29,937 nt of DNA, taken from contig QGVE01000014.1 in NCBI GenBank assembly GCA_003242675.1, forward strand, positions 1-29,937, given 5' to 3'. Position 1 is the stretch's first letter. Each line of letters starts with the position of its first letter. Below, one piece after another: positions 19,850 to 27,840 of the stretch. The notes under the pieces were generated by a model. The model worked only from the letters and a program-made list of their open reading frames with translations, was not told the DNA's origin and ran no database searches. The position numbers and the translations under genes were made by a program. The DNA comes from Bacillota bacterium (GTDB taxonomy: Bacteria > Bacillota_E > Symbiobacteriia > Symbiobacteriales > Symbiobacteriaceae).

Positions 19850-20767
19850 TTAGCGGCGAAGCTTGGGATCCAGGGCATCGCGCAGACCGTCGCCGACGAA
19901 GTTGAACGCCAGCGAGACGATGATGATGGCCACCGAGGGGAAGAACAGCTGCCACGGGTAGGAGCGCAGCCCCTCAAAGCCCAGCGAGGCCAGCACGCCC
20001 CACGAGGCCTGCGGTGCGCTGACGCCGAGGCCGATGAACGAGAGGAAGGCCTCGGTGAACATCGCCCGGGGGATCGAGAACGTCAGTTCCACCACGATCG
20101 GCGCCATGGCGTTGGGGATCAGGTGGCGGAGGATGAGCCGCCACCGGCTCGCGCCGAGGGCCCGTGCCGCCAGCATGAACTCCTGCTCCTTGAGCGCGAG
20201 GACCTGCGCCCGCACGAGCCGCGCCATGCTGGTCCAGTAGACGAGGCCGATGGCGATGAAGATCGAGGTGAGGCCCGGCTCCAGGATCACCGCCAGCAGG
20301 ATGACGTAGATCGTCAGCGGGATGGTGTCGATGACGTCGACGATGCGCATCATGATGTTGTCCCACCGGCCGCCGAGGAGGCCGGAGGCGGCGCCGTAGG
20401 TCACGCCCACCACCAGCTGCAGCAGGCCGGCGAAGAAGGCCACCGCCAGCGAGATGCGGCCGCCGTAGAGGACCCGCTCGAAGAGGTCGCGCCCGTGGGC
20501 GTCGGTGCCGAACCAGTGCTGCAGCGAAGGCGGCTGGTCCCGGCCGGCCAGGTTCTGGGTGGTCGGATCCCACGGGGTGAGCAGGGGGCCGATGAAGCAG
20601 GCGAACAGGAAGATGACCAGGACGATGAGTCCCAACAGGGCCAGCGGATTGGCCTTGAAGCGTCGCCACGCGTCGGCGGCGAAGCTCATCGGCGGCGTGG
20701 TGATGTGCTCGGCTTCCGCCTGGCGGTTGGGGAGAGGCTGAAAGCGCGGGTCAACCGATGCCGCCAT
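19850..20767 (-). CDS. oppC: Oligopeptide ABC transporter permease OppC
   Basis: The permease has 305 residues. It has a long cytoplasmic N-terminus (about 1-40, with the OppC_N region MSFAADAWRRFKANPLALLG). A first membrane span (LIVLVIFLFACFIGPLL) is followed by the extracytoplasmic loop HWFGTDAHGRDLFERVLYGG, a strong OppC/DppC signature, and five further spans. The ATPase-contacting EAA loop is ARALGASRWRLILRHLIPN. ATG 20767 is 3 bases from the oppB stop, with GGAGGGG of the oppB end (about 20776-20782) serving as RBS. Confidence 0.94.
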   Translation of the reverse strand: MAASVDPRFQPLPNRQAEAEHITTPPMSFAADAWRRFKANPLALLGLIVLVIFLFACFIGPLLTPWDPTTQNLAGRDQPPSLQHWFGTDAHGRDLFERVLYGGRISLAVAFFAGLLQLVVGVTYGAASGLLGGRWDNIMMRIVDVIDTIPLTIYVILLAVILEPGLTSIFIAIGLVYWTSMARLVRAQVLALKEQEFMLAARALGASRWRLILRHLIPNAMAPIVVELTFSIPRAMFTEAFLSFIGLGVSAPQASWGVLASLGFEGLRSYPWQLFFPSVAIIIVSLAFNFVGDGLRDALDPKLRR

Positions 20768-20770
20768 GGA

Positions 20771-21703
20771 CTACCCCTCCTTCTCCAGGCGCACGCGCGG
20801 ATCGATGATCGCCAGTGCGATGTCGCAGATCAGGGTGAAAGCCGCCAGGAGCAGGGAGAAGAAGACCGTCAGCCCGATCGTAACCGTGTAGTCGCGGTTG
20901 GTGATGGACTGCACGAACTCCCGGCCGATGCCCGGGATGTTGAAGATGCTCTCGACGATGAAGCTGCCGGTCAGGACGCTGGCCGTCATCGGGCCGAGCG
21001 ACGCCACCACCGGCACCAGCGCATTCTTGATCATGTGCCGGTACACCACCACGAGCTGGGGCAGCCCCTTGGCCCGCGCCGTGCGGATGTAGTCCTGGTT
21101 GACGACCTCCAGCATGCTGGACCGGGTCAGCTTCACGATCCAGGCCAGGGTGTAGCTGGACAGGGTGATGACGGGCAGCACGAGGTAGCGCCAGTGCCCG
21201 CCGCCCCATGTGGCGGCCGGGAACAACTTGAGGGTGTACGCGAGGTAGTACTGGAGCAGGCCGGCGATGACGAAGCTCGGCGCCGCCGCCGTCAGGATTG
21301 CCAGGCCGGATATCGTGCGATCACCCGGCGTGTTGTGTCTCAGCGCCGCAAGGATCCCCAGGGGAATGCCAATGGCGATGGAGATCAGCAAAGAGATGGC
21401 GCCGAGCCGGGCCGAGATGGGGAAACCGCGATTGATGACGTCGTTGACCGTCAGGCCCTTGTGCTTGAAGGACGGACCGAGGTCCCACACGAGGACGCCC
21501 TTGACGTAGTCCAGATACTGCTCGTGTATTGGCTTGTGGAGGTTGTACTTTCGCTCCAGGTTCCTCAGGATCGCCTGCGGCACGTTCCGCTCCGAACTGA
21601 AGGGGCCGCCGGGCAGGGCCCTCATCAGAAAGAACGTCGCGGTCACGACGACCAGGGCGACCAGGAACATCGTGAAAATCCGCTGCATCAGATAGCGGGC
21701 CAT
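20771..21703 (-). CDS. oppB: Oligopeptide ABC transporter permease OppB
   Basis: The permease has 310 residues and is the partner of OppC. It starts with MARYLMQRIFTMFLVALVVV, the usual OppB/DppB N-terminal span, then the extracytoplasmic loop MRALPGGPFSSERNVP typical of the family. Five further spans follow, with the EAA loop TARAKGLPQLVVVYRHMIKNAL. The end, DPRVRLEKEG, matches the family. ATG 21703 is chosen because the minus strand has GGATGGAGGG 6 bases before it; the frame is open further upstream to 21760 but runs into the oppA-oppB stem-loop region without an RBS. Confidence 0.94.
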   Translation of the reverse strand: MARYLMQRIFTMFLVALVVVTATFFLMRALPGGPFSSERNVPQAILRNLERKYNLHKPIHEQYLDYVKGVLVWDLGPSFKHKGLTVNDVINRGFPISARLGAISLLISIAIGIPLGILAALRHNTPGDRTISGLAILTAAAPSFVIAGLLQYYLAYTLKLFPAATWGGGHWRYLVLPVITLSSYTLAWIVKLTRSSMLEVVNQDYIRTARAKGLPQLVVVYRHMIKNALVPVVASLGPMTASVLTGSFIVESIFNIPGIGREFVQSITNRDYTVTIGLTVFFSLLLAAFTLICDIALAIIDPRVRLEKEG

Positions 21704-21736
21704 CGTATCCCTCCATCCCCCGTCCGGACGAATTTT

Positions 21737-21772
21737 GGAAGCGCCACCGCGGTTAGCCACGGTGGCGCTTCC
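21737..21772 (-). promoter_or_regulatory. Strong stem-loop between oppA and oppB
   Basis: A perfect 13-bp stem pairs 21737-21749 with 21760-21772 around a 10-base loop, 22 bases after the oppA stop. On the minus strand it is followed by AAAATTCG rather than a U-run, so it is not a full terminator. Such hairpins after the binding-protein gene commonly protect its message from 3' decay or attenuate downstream expression. That role here is inference. Confidence 0.65.
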
Positions 21773-21793
21773 CGCACCCTACGCATCGCCGGG

Positions 21794-23452
21794 CTACTTC
21801 TCGATCCAGGCGTCCCGCAGGTTAAGCGGCGAAGTCAGCGGCATGGTCCAGCCCTTGACCTTCTCGTCGACCATGACCACCCGAGTGTAGAAGTAGATCG
21901 GGATGATCGGCATCTCGTCCATCAGGATCTTCTCGGCGTCATGCATGGCCTTGAACCGCTCGGCCTGGTCGGCGGTGCGCTTGGCCTGGGCCACCAGGGC
22001 GTCATACTCGGGGTGGCCCCAGTTGGTGTCGTTGTTGCCACCGCCGGTGACGAACATGTCGATGAAGGTCATCGGGTCGATGTAGTCGCCGATCCAGCCG
22101 GCCCGGGCGATCTCGTAGTCACCGGTGGAGCGGCTGTCGAGGTAGACGCCCCACTCCTGGTTGGTGAGCTTCACGTCGATGCCCAGGTTGTTCTTCCACA
22201 TCTCCTGGATGGCCTCCGCGATGCGCTGGTGGGCCTCCGACGTGTTGTACAGGATAGTCAGCGTCGGGAAGCCCTGGCCGCCCGGGAAGCCAGCCTCAGC
22301 CAGGAGCTGCCGGGCCTTCTCCACGTCCTGCTTGAAGTAGTCGCCGCCGTTCTGCCGGAAGTCGCCGTCACCCTCCGGAATGCCGGGCGGAACCAGCGCA
22401 TAGGCAGGGATCTGGCCGCCCTTCGTGATCTGGGTGACGATGGCCTCCCGGTCGATCGCAAGGGCCAGGGCCTGGCGGACCCGCTTGTCGTTCAGCGGCT
22501 CCTTCTCCACGTTGAGGAGGTAGTAGTAGATGCCGAGGTCAGGCAGGATCTTCAGCTCGTTCGGGTACTGCTCCTTCAGCCGGTCCAGCTCCGCCGTGTT
22601 CACGCCCGACTCGACGATGTCCAGCTCGCCGTTCTCAAACATCGTGGTGGCGGTGGACTCTTCCTCGACCAGGTAGAACTCGATCTTGTCCAGCTTGACC
22701 TCGTCGGCGCCCCAGTAGTTGGGGTTCTTCTCCACGACGACCTTGTCCTTTTCGGTCCAGCTGACCAGCTTGAACGGGCCATTGCCGACGAGGGTCTCCG
22801 GGTTGCGGAACCAGCCCTCAGGGTTGGCCTCGACGCTGGGCCGGTGGACCGGGTAGTAGGTGTGGAACGCGGTCAGGGAGAGGAAGTACGGCGTGGGCGC
22901 GATCAGGGTCACCTGCAGGGTCTTGGGGTCGAGGGCCACAGCGCCGAAGTTCTCGGCCAGCCGGTCAAACTCGGCCTGGATCTCCTCGTCGCTGGCGTTT
23001 TCCCACTTCGGGTCGCTCGTGAAGGTGTTCATCTCCTCGGCGCCCTTGATATAGTACAGTTGGTAGGCGTACTCCGAGGCGAGCAGCGGATTGAGCGTGG
23101 ACTTCCAGGACCAGACGAAGTCCTCGGCGGTCAGCGGGTCGCCGTTGGACCACTTCAGGCCGTCACGCAGGTAGAAGGTGAAGACCGTGGCGTCCTCGTT
23201 GACCTCGTACCGCTCCGCGGCACCCGGGATCGGGTTGCCCCTCTCATCCAGCCGCATGAGCCCCTCGAACAGGGCGATCTCAACGTGGGCCTCCGGCAGA
23301 CCGGTGGTCACCCGCGGGTCGAGCGAGGGCGGGTTCGTGCCGATGTTCATCCGGATGACCATCTCGTCTTTCGGCCCCGCTCCGGGTCCCCTTGCGCAAC
23401 CGACGGCTGCCAGCATTAACACCGCCAGCATGCCTGCGACGAAACGACGCAT
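21794..23452 (-). CDS. oppA: Oligopeptide-binding lipoprotein OppA
   Basis: The lipoprotein has 552 residues and is the extracellular peptide receptor (SBP family 5) of the transporter. The signal peptide MRRFVAGMLAVLMLAAVGC ends in a lipobox (AVGC, lipidated C19). The mature part shows family motifs: NPPSLDPRVTTGLPEAHVEI, FYLRDGLKWSNGDPLTAEDF, NGPFKLVSW, VEKNPNYWGADEVKLDKIEF, VRQALALAIDREAIV and LNLRDAWIEK at the end. The residue length suits a large peptide pocket, but the ligand (oligo- or dipeptide, or another solute) cannot be read directly. ATG 23452 follows GAGGGGAGG on the minus strand. As the first gene of oppABCDF its expression is probably highest, consistent with the stem-loop after it. 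Confidence 0.93.
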   Translation of the reverse strand: MRRFVAGMLAVLMLAAVGCARGPGAGPKDEMVIRMNIGTNPPSLDPRVTTGLPEAHVEIALFEGLMRLDERGNPIPGAAERYEVNEDATVFTFYLRDGLKWSNGDPLTAEDFVWSWKSTLNPLLASEYAYQLYYIKGAEEMNTFTSDPKWENASDEEIQAEFDRLAENFGAVALDPKTLQVTLIAPTPYFLSLTAFHTYYPVHRPSVEANPEGWFRNPETLVGNGPFKLVSWTEKDKVVVEKNPNYWGADEVKLDKIEFYLVEEESTATTMFENGELDIVESGVNTAELDRLKEQYPNELKILPDLGIYYYLLNVEKEPLNDKRVRQALALAIDREAIVTQITKGGQIPAYALVPPGIPEGDGDFRQNGGDYFKQDVEKARQLLAEAGFPGGQGFPTLTILYNTSEAHQRIAEAIQEMWKNNLGIDVKLTNQEWGVYLDSRSTGDYEIARAGWIGDYIDPMTFIDMFVTGGGNNDTNWGHPEYDALVAQAKRTADQAERFKAMHDAEKILMDEMPIIPIYFYTRVVMVDEKVKGWTMPLTSPLNLRDAWIEK

Positions 23453-23730
23453 CGTGTGTGAGCCTCCCCTCAACGCATCTCTGACTCTTTCTTGCGTTCC
23501 CTTTGGGGCGCGGTCTCCTGTCTAGCCGGTGCTTCCCGCTCACCTCCTCGCTCCGCCATCGCCACCGGCCGAAGTCGGAACTGGAGACCCCTGTGCGCGG
23601 TGGAACTTCCCCCAGGTCAGCAATAGAGTATTCGGTTGTCCCCCTAAAGCTTCACCAGGGGAAATCACCAAAGTAATTCGGCCCCTAAGCCCATATCTCC
23701 TCTGCCGTCGATGATGTCGCACTAGAAATT
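23453..23730 (-). other. Long upstream region of the opp operon
   Basis: About 280 bases without a supportable gene. The part at roughly 23610-23730 is clearly more AT-rich than the genes around it, so the opp promoter probably lies there. On the minus strand the best -10-like sequence I see is TACTCT (about 23623-23628), without a good -35. A short hairpin (minus strand CCCCTGGTGAAGCTTTAGGGG) lies at about 23644-23664. No known riboswitch signature was recognised. Confidence 0.35.
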
Positions 23731-23756
23731 TGACTCTGGCGGATCCGCCAGAGTCA
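23731..23756 (-). terminator. Perfect palindrome after the small membrane protein gene
   Basis: Bases 23731-23756 form a 26-base perfect inverted repeat (TGACTCTGGCGGA and its complement), 8 bases after the stop of the minus-strand gene. It is followed on that strand by AAATTTCTAG. It probably ends the nfu transcript, though the U-run is short. Confidence 0.65.
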
Positions 23757-23763
23757 GGGGAAC

Positions 23764-24084
23764 TTATGGGTTGTCAGCGTCCCGTCGCCGGCGCCGCGCC
23801 GCGAACTGCTCGGTCAGCCACGCGGCCCGGGCGGCGCCGAAGCTCACCAGCATGGCGAAGGCCAGAAGGAGCAGCACGAGCAAGAACAGCGGCCACGCCG
23901 CCCGCAGCGCCTCCAGCGGTCCGACGCCGAAGACGCGGCCAATCCACCAAAAACCCACGCCCGCGGCGACGGTGCCCATCGCCGCCGCGGTGATGCCCAT
24001 CTGCCGATGGACGCGCGCCGCGACCCTGCGCTCCAGCTCCTGCCGGGAAGCGCGGTCGGTTTCCGGCGCGCCGTTCGGGGGCAT
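23764..24084 (-). CDS. Small membrane protein with two hydrophobic spans
   Basis: The product has 106 residues and I do not recognise it. A charged N-terminal segment (ETDRASRQELERRVAARVHRQ) is followed by two hydrophobic spans: MGITAAAMGTVAAGVGFWWI (about residues 29-48) and WPLFLLVLLLLAFAMLVSFG (about 63-82). It ends in a very basic tail (FAARRRRRDADNP). ATG 24084 is the only reasonable start, but no clear Shine-Dalgarno sequence precedes it. It begins 23 bases after the nfu stop on the same strand, so translation may depend on read-through from nfu. The layout (helix, two spans, basic tail) gives no function by itself. Confidence 0.65.
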   Translation of the reverse strand: MPPNGAPETDRASRQELERRVAARVHRQMGITAAAMGTVAAGVGFWWIGRVFGVGPLEALRAAWPLFLLVLLLLAFAMLVSFGAARAAWLTEQFAARRRRRDADNP

Positions 24085-24107
24085 CGGTCTGTCGCGCCCG
24101 GGCAAGC

Positions 24108-24341
24108 TCAGACGGCCTCCACGGCCCGGATCTCCGGCACGTGCTGCCGGACGGCCCGCTCGATGCCCATCTTCAGCGTCATCGTCGACATCGGGCATCC
24201 GCCACAGGCACCCACCATGCGAATGCGGGCTACGCCGTCCTCCACGGAGACCAGCTCCACTTCGCCGCCGTCCATGCGGATTGCGGGCCGAATCAGGTCC
24301 AGCGCTCGCTCGACCCGCTCGAACAGCGTCTCCTCACTCAT
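24108..24341 (-). CDS. NifU C-terminal-domain Fe-S scaffold protein (Nfu type)
   Basis: The protein has 77 residues and consists only of the Nfu domain, which carries an Fe-S cluster between two subunits and passes it to client proteins. The CxxC ligands are C46 and C49 in GACGGCPMSTMTLKMGIE. LIRPAIRMDGGEVELV in the N-terminal half is the other family signature. The length matches the single-domain YutI/NifU-like proteins of Firmicutes. ATG 24341 is preceded by GGGTGAGGA on the minus strand. It has its own promoter at 24404-24432 and is followed by a small membrane protein gene. Confidence 0.93.
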   Translation of the reverse strand: MSEETLFERVERALDLIRPAIRMDGGEVELVSVEDGVARIRMVGACGGCPMSTMTLKMGIERAVRQHVPEIRAVEAV

Positions 24342-24403
24342 GCATCCTCACCCCCGGATCGGTGACCGCGGCAGGCACCAGAAGTTAACCGTGCAACAAC
24401 TCA

Positions 24404-24432
24404 AGTGTACCACAGGCGGAAGGGGCTGAAAA
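24404..24432 (-). promoter_or_regulatory. Promoter of the nfu gene
   Basis: On the minus strand TTTTCA (24432-24427) and TACACT (24409-24404) are spaced by 17 bp, and TG precedes the -10 to give an extended form (TGGTACACT). It lies between the udk stop and nfu. Confidence 0.65.
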
Positions 24433-24437
24433 GCCAC

Positions 24438-25073
24438 TCACGCTGAGGGGTCACGCTGGGCGATCAGGTGGCGCACCTGGGCGATGAGCACCTCGAGGCC
24501 GGCCTTGTTGTGGGCCCCCTCCGGAATGATGACGTTGGCGTACCGCTTGCTCGGCTCGACGAAGGCCTCGTGCATGGGCTTGACGGTGGTCAGGTACTGG
24601 TGGATCACGGAGTCGAGCGTCCGCCCGCGCTCGCGGATGTCGCGCACGATCCGGCGCAGGATCCGCACGTCGGCGTCGGTGTCGACGTACACGCTCAGGT
24701 CGTACAGGGCGCGCAGCTCCGGGTGGGCCAGCACCAGCACCCCCTCGACGACGATGATCGCCGCCGGCTCGACCCGCACGGTCCGCGGCTCCCGCAGGTG
24801 GGTCGAGAAGTTGTAGACCGGCCGCTCCACGGCCTGTCCAGCCTTCAGGGCCTTCAGGTGGGCGATGAACAGGTCGTTGTCAAAGGCGTCGGGATGGTCG
24901 TAGTTGAGCTGGCTCCGTTCTTCGTACGTCAGATGGCGGTTGTCCTTGTAGTACGCATCGTGGGGCAGGACCGCCACGTCGTCCGGGAACGCGGCGGAGA
25001 TGTAGTTGGCGATGCTGGTCTTCCCGGAGCCCGTGCCCCCGGCGATGGCGATCACCGCCCTTGGGACTGGCAT
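24438..25073 (-). CDS. udk: Uridine kinase
   Basis: The kinase has 211 residues. It phosphorylates uridine and cytidine to UMP and CMP with ATP or GTP. The P-loop is GGTGSGKTS (12-20). Other family motifs are PHDAYYKDNRHLTYEERSQLNYDHPDAFD (about 37-65), the substrate-binding RPVYNFSTHLR, VVEGVLVLAHPELR and the lid arginines in RILRRIVRDIRERGRTLDSVI. ATG 25073 has AAGGAGGG correctly spaced on the minus strand. It has its own promoter (25128-25156) and is followed by the nfu promoter. No nucleoside transporter or upp is adjacent. Confidence 0.95.
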   Translation of the reverse strand: MPVPRAVIAIAGGTGSGKTSIANYISAAFPDDVAVLPHDAYYKDNRHLTYEERSQLNYDHPDAFDNDLFIAHLKALKAGQAVERPVYNFSTHLREPRTVRVEPAAIIVVEGVLVLAHPELRALYDLSVYVDTDADVRILRRIVRDIRERGRTLDSVIHQYLTTVKPMHEAFVEPSKRYANVIIPEGAHNKAGLEVLIAQVRHLIAQRDPSA

Positions 25074-25127
25074 AGCTATACCCTCCTTGCATGGGCCGGC
25101 GGATCCGCAGCCAGGAATCCCCGTTCG

Positions 25128-25156
25128 ATTATCCCTTAGGGGGTGTGGGGGCGCAA
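25128..25156 (-). promoter_or_regulatory. Promoter of udk
   Basis: On the minus strand TTGCGC (25156-25151) and GATAAT (25133-25128) are spaced by 17 bp. Transcription would start near 25121, leaving about 48 bases before ATG 25073. Confidence 0.7.
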
Positions 25157-25190
25157 GGGGGAGTCGCGGCAACCGCGCACAATCGTTCCA

Positions 25191-25211
25191 AACATTAGGA
25201 GCGATAATGTT
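25191..25211. promoter_or_regulatory. Inverted repeat upstream of sodA (possible operator)
   Basis: AACATTA (25191-25197) and TAATGTT (25205-25211) form a perfect 7-bp inverted repeat with a 7-base spacer in an AT-rich patch. It lies between the divergent udk and sodA genes, 118 bases before the sodA start. It contains GATAAT (25203-25208), which could be a plus-strand -10, but no good -35 goes with it. No clear match to Fur, PerR or MntR consensus. Confidence 0.35.
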
Positions 25212-25328
25212 GAAAATCCCACCCGGATTCGCTACGCTATCCAGCGGAGGCCATTCCTCCGCGCCGGGATGAGGCGTCATATGGAATGGAAAAGGAAACA
25301 CTGAGATTGCGTTAGGAGGGTTTTGCCG

Positions 25329-25946
<618 letters not shown>

Positions 25947-25962
25947 CCCAGCGGCCCCTTCC

Positions 25963-25996
25963 GCGGACGGCGCCTCGCCTGCGGGGCGCCGTCTGC
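25963..25996 (+). terminator. Stem-loop after sodA
   Basis: A 12-bp stem (25963-25974 with 25985-25996, one G-U pair) closes a 10-base loop. No U-tract follows, so it may be a weak terminator or an mRNA-stabilising hairpin. Confidence 0.45.
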
Positions 25997-26048
25997 GCAT
26001 GTCGGGCGCCCCTGCGCGCGATACTAGGCGCGAAGGAGGCGGAGCGGC

Positions 26049-26348
26049 ATGGACCATGACGGCCCCGCGGGCGCCGGCCCTGGCGGTGGGCGCCGGCTGA
26101 CCGAGCAGGAGCTCTACTTCATCAGCCGTGCGCTGGACGGCGAGCTGCTGGCGCTGCAGAAGAACGGCCACTACGCGGCGGAAATGACGGACGAGAACGC
26201 CCGCCGGCTGATGCGGGAGCACGCCGACATCCACCACCGGCGGATCCGACTGCTCCTGGCGCTGCTCGACGCGCCCGGCGACATCAACACCCACGCGAAG
26301 CTCTTGCTCCAGACCGGGGAGGGGGTGGAGGCCCGTGCGGATGACTGA
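26049..26348 (+). CDS. Small helical, ferritin-like-looking protein upstream of a CotF-domain gene
   Basis: The product has 99 residues. After a Gly-rich N-terminus (about 1-15) two amphipathic helices are evident: LTEQELYFISRALDGELLAL (about 17-36) and ENARRLMREHADIHHRRIRL (about 49-68). Glu and His residues are spaced as in ferritin-like helical hairpins. I do not recognise a named family with certainty. Small genes of this kind paired with CotF-domain genes are my recollection from spore-forming Clostridia. ATG 26049 follows AAGGAGG (26033-26039) with a spacing of 9. Its last 8 bases overlap the next gene, so the two are translationally coupled and probably act together. Confidence 0.75.
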   Translation: MDHDGPAGAGPGGGRRLTEQELYFISRALDGELLALQKNGHYAAEMTDENARRLMREHADIHHRRIRLLLALLDAPGDINTHAKLLLQTGEGVEARADD

Positions 26349-26694
26349 CGCCGACCGCTTGCGCGACTGCCTCTCGACCTCCCGGGAGCTGGCGAAGCTG
26401 TACGCGGAGGCGGCGCTGGAGGCGGGCAACAACGGCGTGCGGGAGTTCTTCCTGGCGATGCACGGCGAGGAGACCCACAACCAGGAGGTGCTCTTCCACT
26501 TCCTGCACACCCGGGGCGAGTACCCCGCCCGGGAGGTGGAGCGCGCGGCCATCGCGGCGGTGCGCCGGCGCTTTGACGAGGCCTACCGCGCGCTCGGGCT
26601 GACCGACCGGCCCTCGTCCCGGCGCTACCGCACGGCGGACCCGCCGGAGCCCCCGACCGTGTGGCAGTCGCCCGGGGAGTCCCAGCCCCACTAG
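26341..26694 (+). CDS. CotF-domain spore coat-type protein
   Basis: The product has 117 residues. The body matches the Coat F pattern: DRLRDCLSTSRELAKLYAEA, followed by EAGNNGVREFFLAMHGEETH and NQEVLFHFLHTRGEYPAREV. This is the ferritin-like two-helix unit with a conserved Glu/His/Gln spacing and an RGxY-type end, found in spore coat and related proteins of Bacilli and Clostridia. The last 30 residues are Pro/Ser-rich and probably disordered. ATG 26341 is chosen over GTG 26335 because GTGGAGG (26325-26331) is 9 bases before it. Its presence supports a spore-forming Firmicute. Whether it is truly in the coat, or has a ferritin-like redox role beside sodA, cannot be told from sequence. Confidence 0.8.
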   Translation: MTDADRLRDCLSTSRELAKLYAEAALEAGNNGVREFFLAMHGEETHNQEVLFHFLHTRGEYPAREVERAAIAAVRRRFDEAYRALGLTDRPSSRRYRTADPPEPPTVWQSPGESQPH

Positions 26695-26700
26695 CGACAC

Positions 26701-26733
26701 GCCCCCTGTGGCCCGAAGCGGGCCGCAGGGGGC
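26701..26733 (+). terminator. Long stem-loop after the CotF-domain gene
   Basis: A 15-bp stem (26701-26715 with 26719-26733, one T-G pair) closes an AAG loop, 6 bases after the stop. It is very stable but followed by GCTCGCGC, not a U-tract. Confidence 0.6.
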
Positions 26734-26788
26734 GCTCGCGCGCAGGCCCGGCCGCCGCCGGTCCCGGCAGGCTGCGGGGCTGATCCTG

Positions 26789-26797
26789 TGTTAAGAT
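26789..26797 (+). promoter_or_regulatory. Extended -10 promoter of the DUF72 gene
   Basis: TGT TAAGAT (26789-26797) is an extended -10; no good -35 is present. Predicted transcription near 26804 would exclude the ATG at 26796 and supports the GTG start at 26820. Confidence 0.5.
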
Positions 26798-26819
26798 GGT
26801 AGCAAGGGAGGGAGCGAAG

Positions 26820-27710
26820 GTGGCCCGCATTCGCGTCGGGACCTGCGCCTGGTCCGATCACGAGGAGTACTACCCGCCCGGCCTGCCTGCGCGGGAGCGG
26901 CTTTCCTACTACGCCCAGCACTTCTCCCTGGTGGAGGTCGACAGCACGTTCTACCGGCTGCAGCCGGCCCGGTGGTTCGAGAGCTGGGCGGAGCGCACGC
27001 CGCCCGATTTCCGCTTCAACGTGAAGGCCTACGGCGCCATGACCCGCCACCACCGGGAGCCCCGGCCGGGGGAGGAGGACCTGGTGGAGGTCTTCCGCCG
27101 GTTCGACGCCTCCGTGCAGCCCCTGCGGGAGGCAGGGAAGCTGGGCGCGCTGCACTTCCAGTTTCCGCCCTGGTTCACGTGCACGCAGGAGTCCCGGGAC
27201 TGGGTGCGGTTCTGCCGCGAGTTCTTCGCCGACGACCTGGTCGCGGTGGAGTTCCGGCACGTCTCCTGGTTCCGGGGAGAGAACCGCGAGGCCACCCTGG
27301 AGTTCCTGCGGGAGCTGGGGGCCGTGCACGTCGCGTGCGACGCGCCGCAGGTGGGGTCGGGCACGGTGCCCCGGGTGGTGGCGGTGACCGACCCGCGCCT
27401 TGCGATCGTCCGGTTCCACGGCCGCAACGCGCGGACATGGTACATCCGGGCGGAGACGACGGCCCAGCGGTTCGACTACCTCTACAGCAAGGAGGAGCTG
27501 GCCGAGTGGCTGCCGGCGATCCGGGACGTCCTGGCCCGGGAGGCCGCCGAGGTCCACCTGCTCATGAACAACAACCGCGCCAACTACGCCGTGCGGAACG
27601 CGCTGGACCTGATGGAGCTGCTCGGCCTGCCGACCCCGCCGCGCGACGCGCGCGGGGTGCCCCTGCCCCCTGAAAAGCCCGGGCGCACGGAGCAGATGCG
27701 GCTGTTCTGA
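26820..27710 (+). CDS. DUF72 family protein (YecE-like)
   Basis: The product has 296 residues and belongs to DUF72, a widespread TIM-barrel-like family of unproven function. Its start IRVGTCAWSDHEEYYPPGLP is the family signature (GTxxWx...YYP). SLVEVDSTFYRLQP, FRFNVKAYGAMTRH, LGALHFQFPPWF, AVEFRHVSWF and VRFHGRNARTWY follow in family order. LLMNNNRANYAVRNALDLMELLG close to the C-terminus is also typical (usually NNH; here NNN). GTG 26820 is chosen because of GGAGGGAG at 26807-26814. It is monocistronic as far as visible. Confidence 0.9.
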   Translation: MARIRVGTCAWSDHEEYYPPGLPARERLSYYAQHFSLVEVDSTFYRLQPARWFESWAERTPPDFRFNVKAYGAMTRHHREPRPGEEDLVEVFRRFDASVQPLREAGKLGALHFQFPPWFTCTQESRDWVRFCREFFADDLVAVEFRHVSWFRGENREATLEFLRELGAVHVACDAPQVGSGTVPRVVAVTDPRLAIVRFHGRNARTWYIRAETTAQRFDYLYSKEELAEWLPAIRDVLAREAAEVHLLMNNNRANYAVRNALDLMELLGLPTPPRDARGVPLPPEKPGRTEQMRLF

Positions 27711-27723
27711 GGCGTCGATTTCC

Positions 27724-27739
27724 GTCACATTCATGTAAC
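27724..27739. promoter_or_regulatory. Imperfect palindrome upstream of the sigma factor gene
   Basis: The 16 bases GTCACATTCATGTAAC are palindromic at 12 positions (GT-ACAT--ATGT-AC). They lie 14 bases after the DUF72 stop and about 70 bases before the -35 of the sigma-factor promoter. Possible operator for an unknown regulator. Confidence 0.25.
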
Positions 27740-27806
27740 AAAAGTGGCGCGGCTTCTGAAAATGGAGTGGCGTGGTGCAGGGGGATCTGGTAGAATGACC
27801 CTACCC

Positions 27807-27835
27807 TTGATAGGTTTGCGCCGTAAAATTATACA
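27807..27835 (+). promoter_or_regulatory. Sigma-A-type promoter of the sigma factor gene
   Basis: TTGATA (27807-27812) and TATACA (27830-27835) are spaced by 17 bp in an AT-rich island. The predicted start near 27841 coincides with the base of the following stem-loop. A housekeeping-type promoter argues against simple autoregulation by the ECF factor itself. Confidence 0.75.
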
Positions 27836-27840
27836 GAATA

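Noticed and set aside
23731..23756. Perfect 26-base palindrome as a recombination or attachment site
   Set aside because: It sits 8 bases after a stop codon, where a terminator is expected; there is no integrase, direct repeat or composition change nearby.
27734..27759. TGTAAC as an ECF-type -35 for sigma-factor autoregulation
   Set aside because: The spacing to a CGTA-like -10 does not work (CTGA found), and a better housekeeping promoter lies at 27807-27835.
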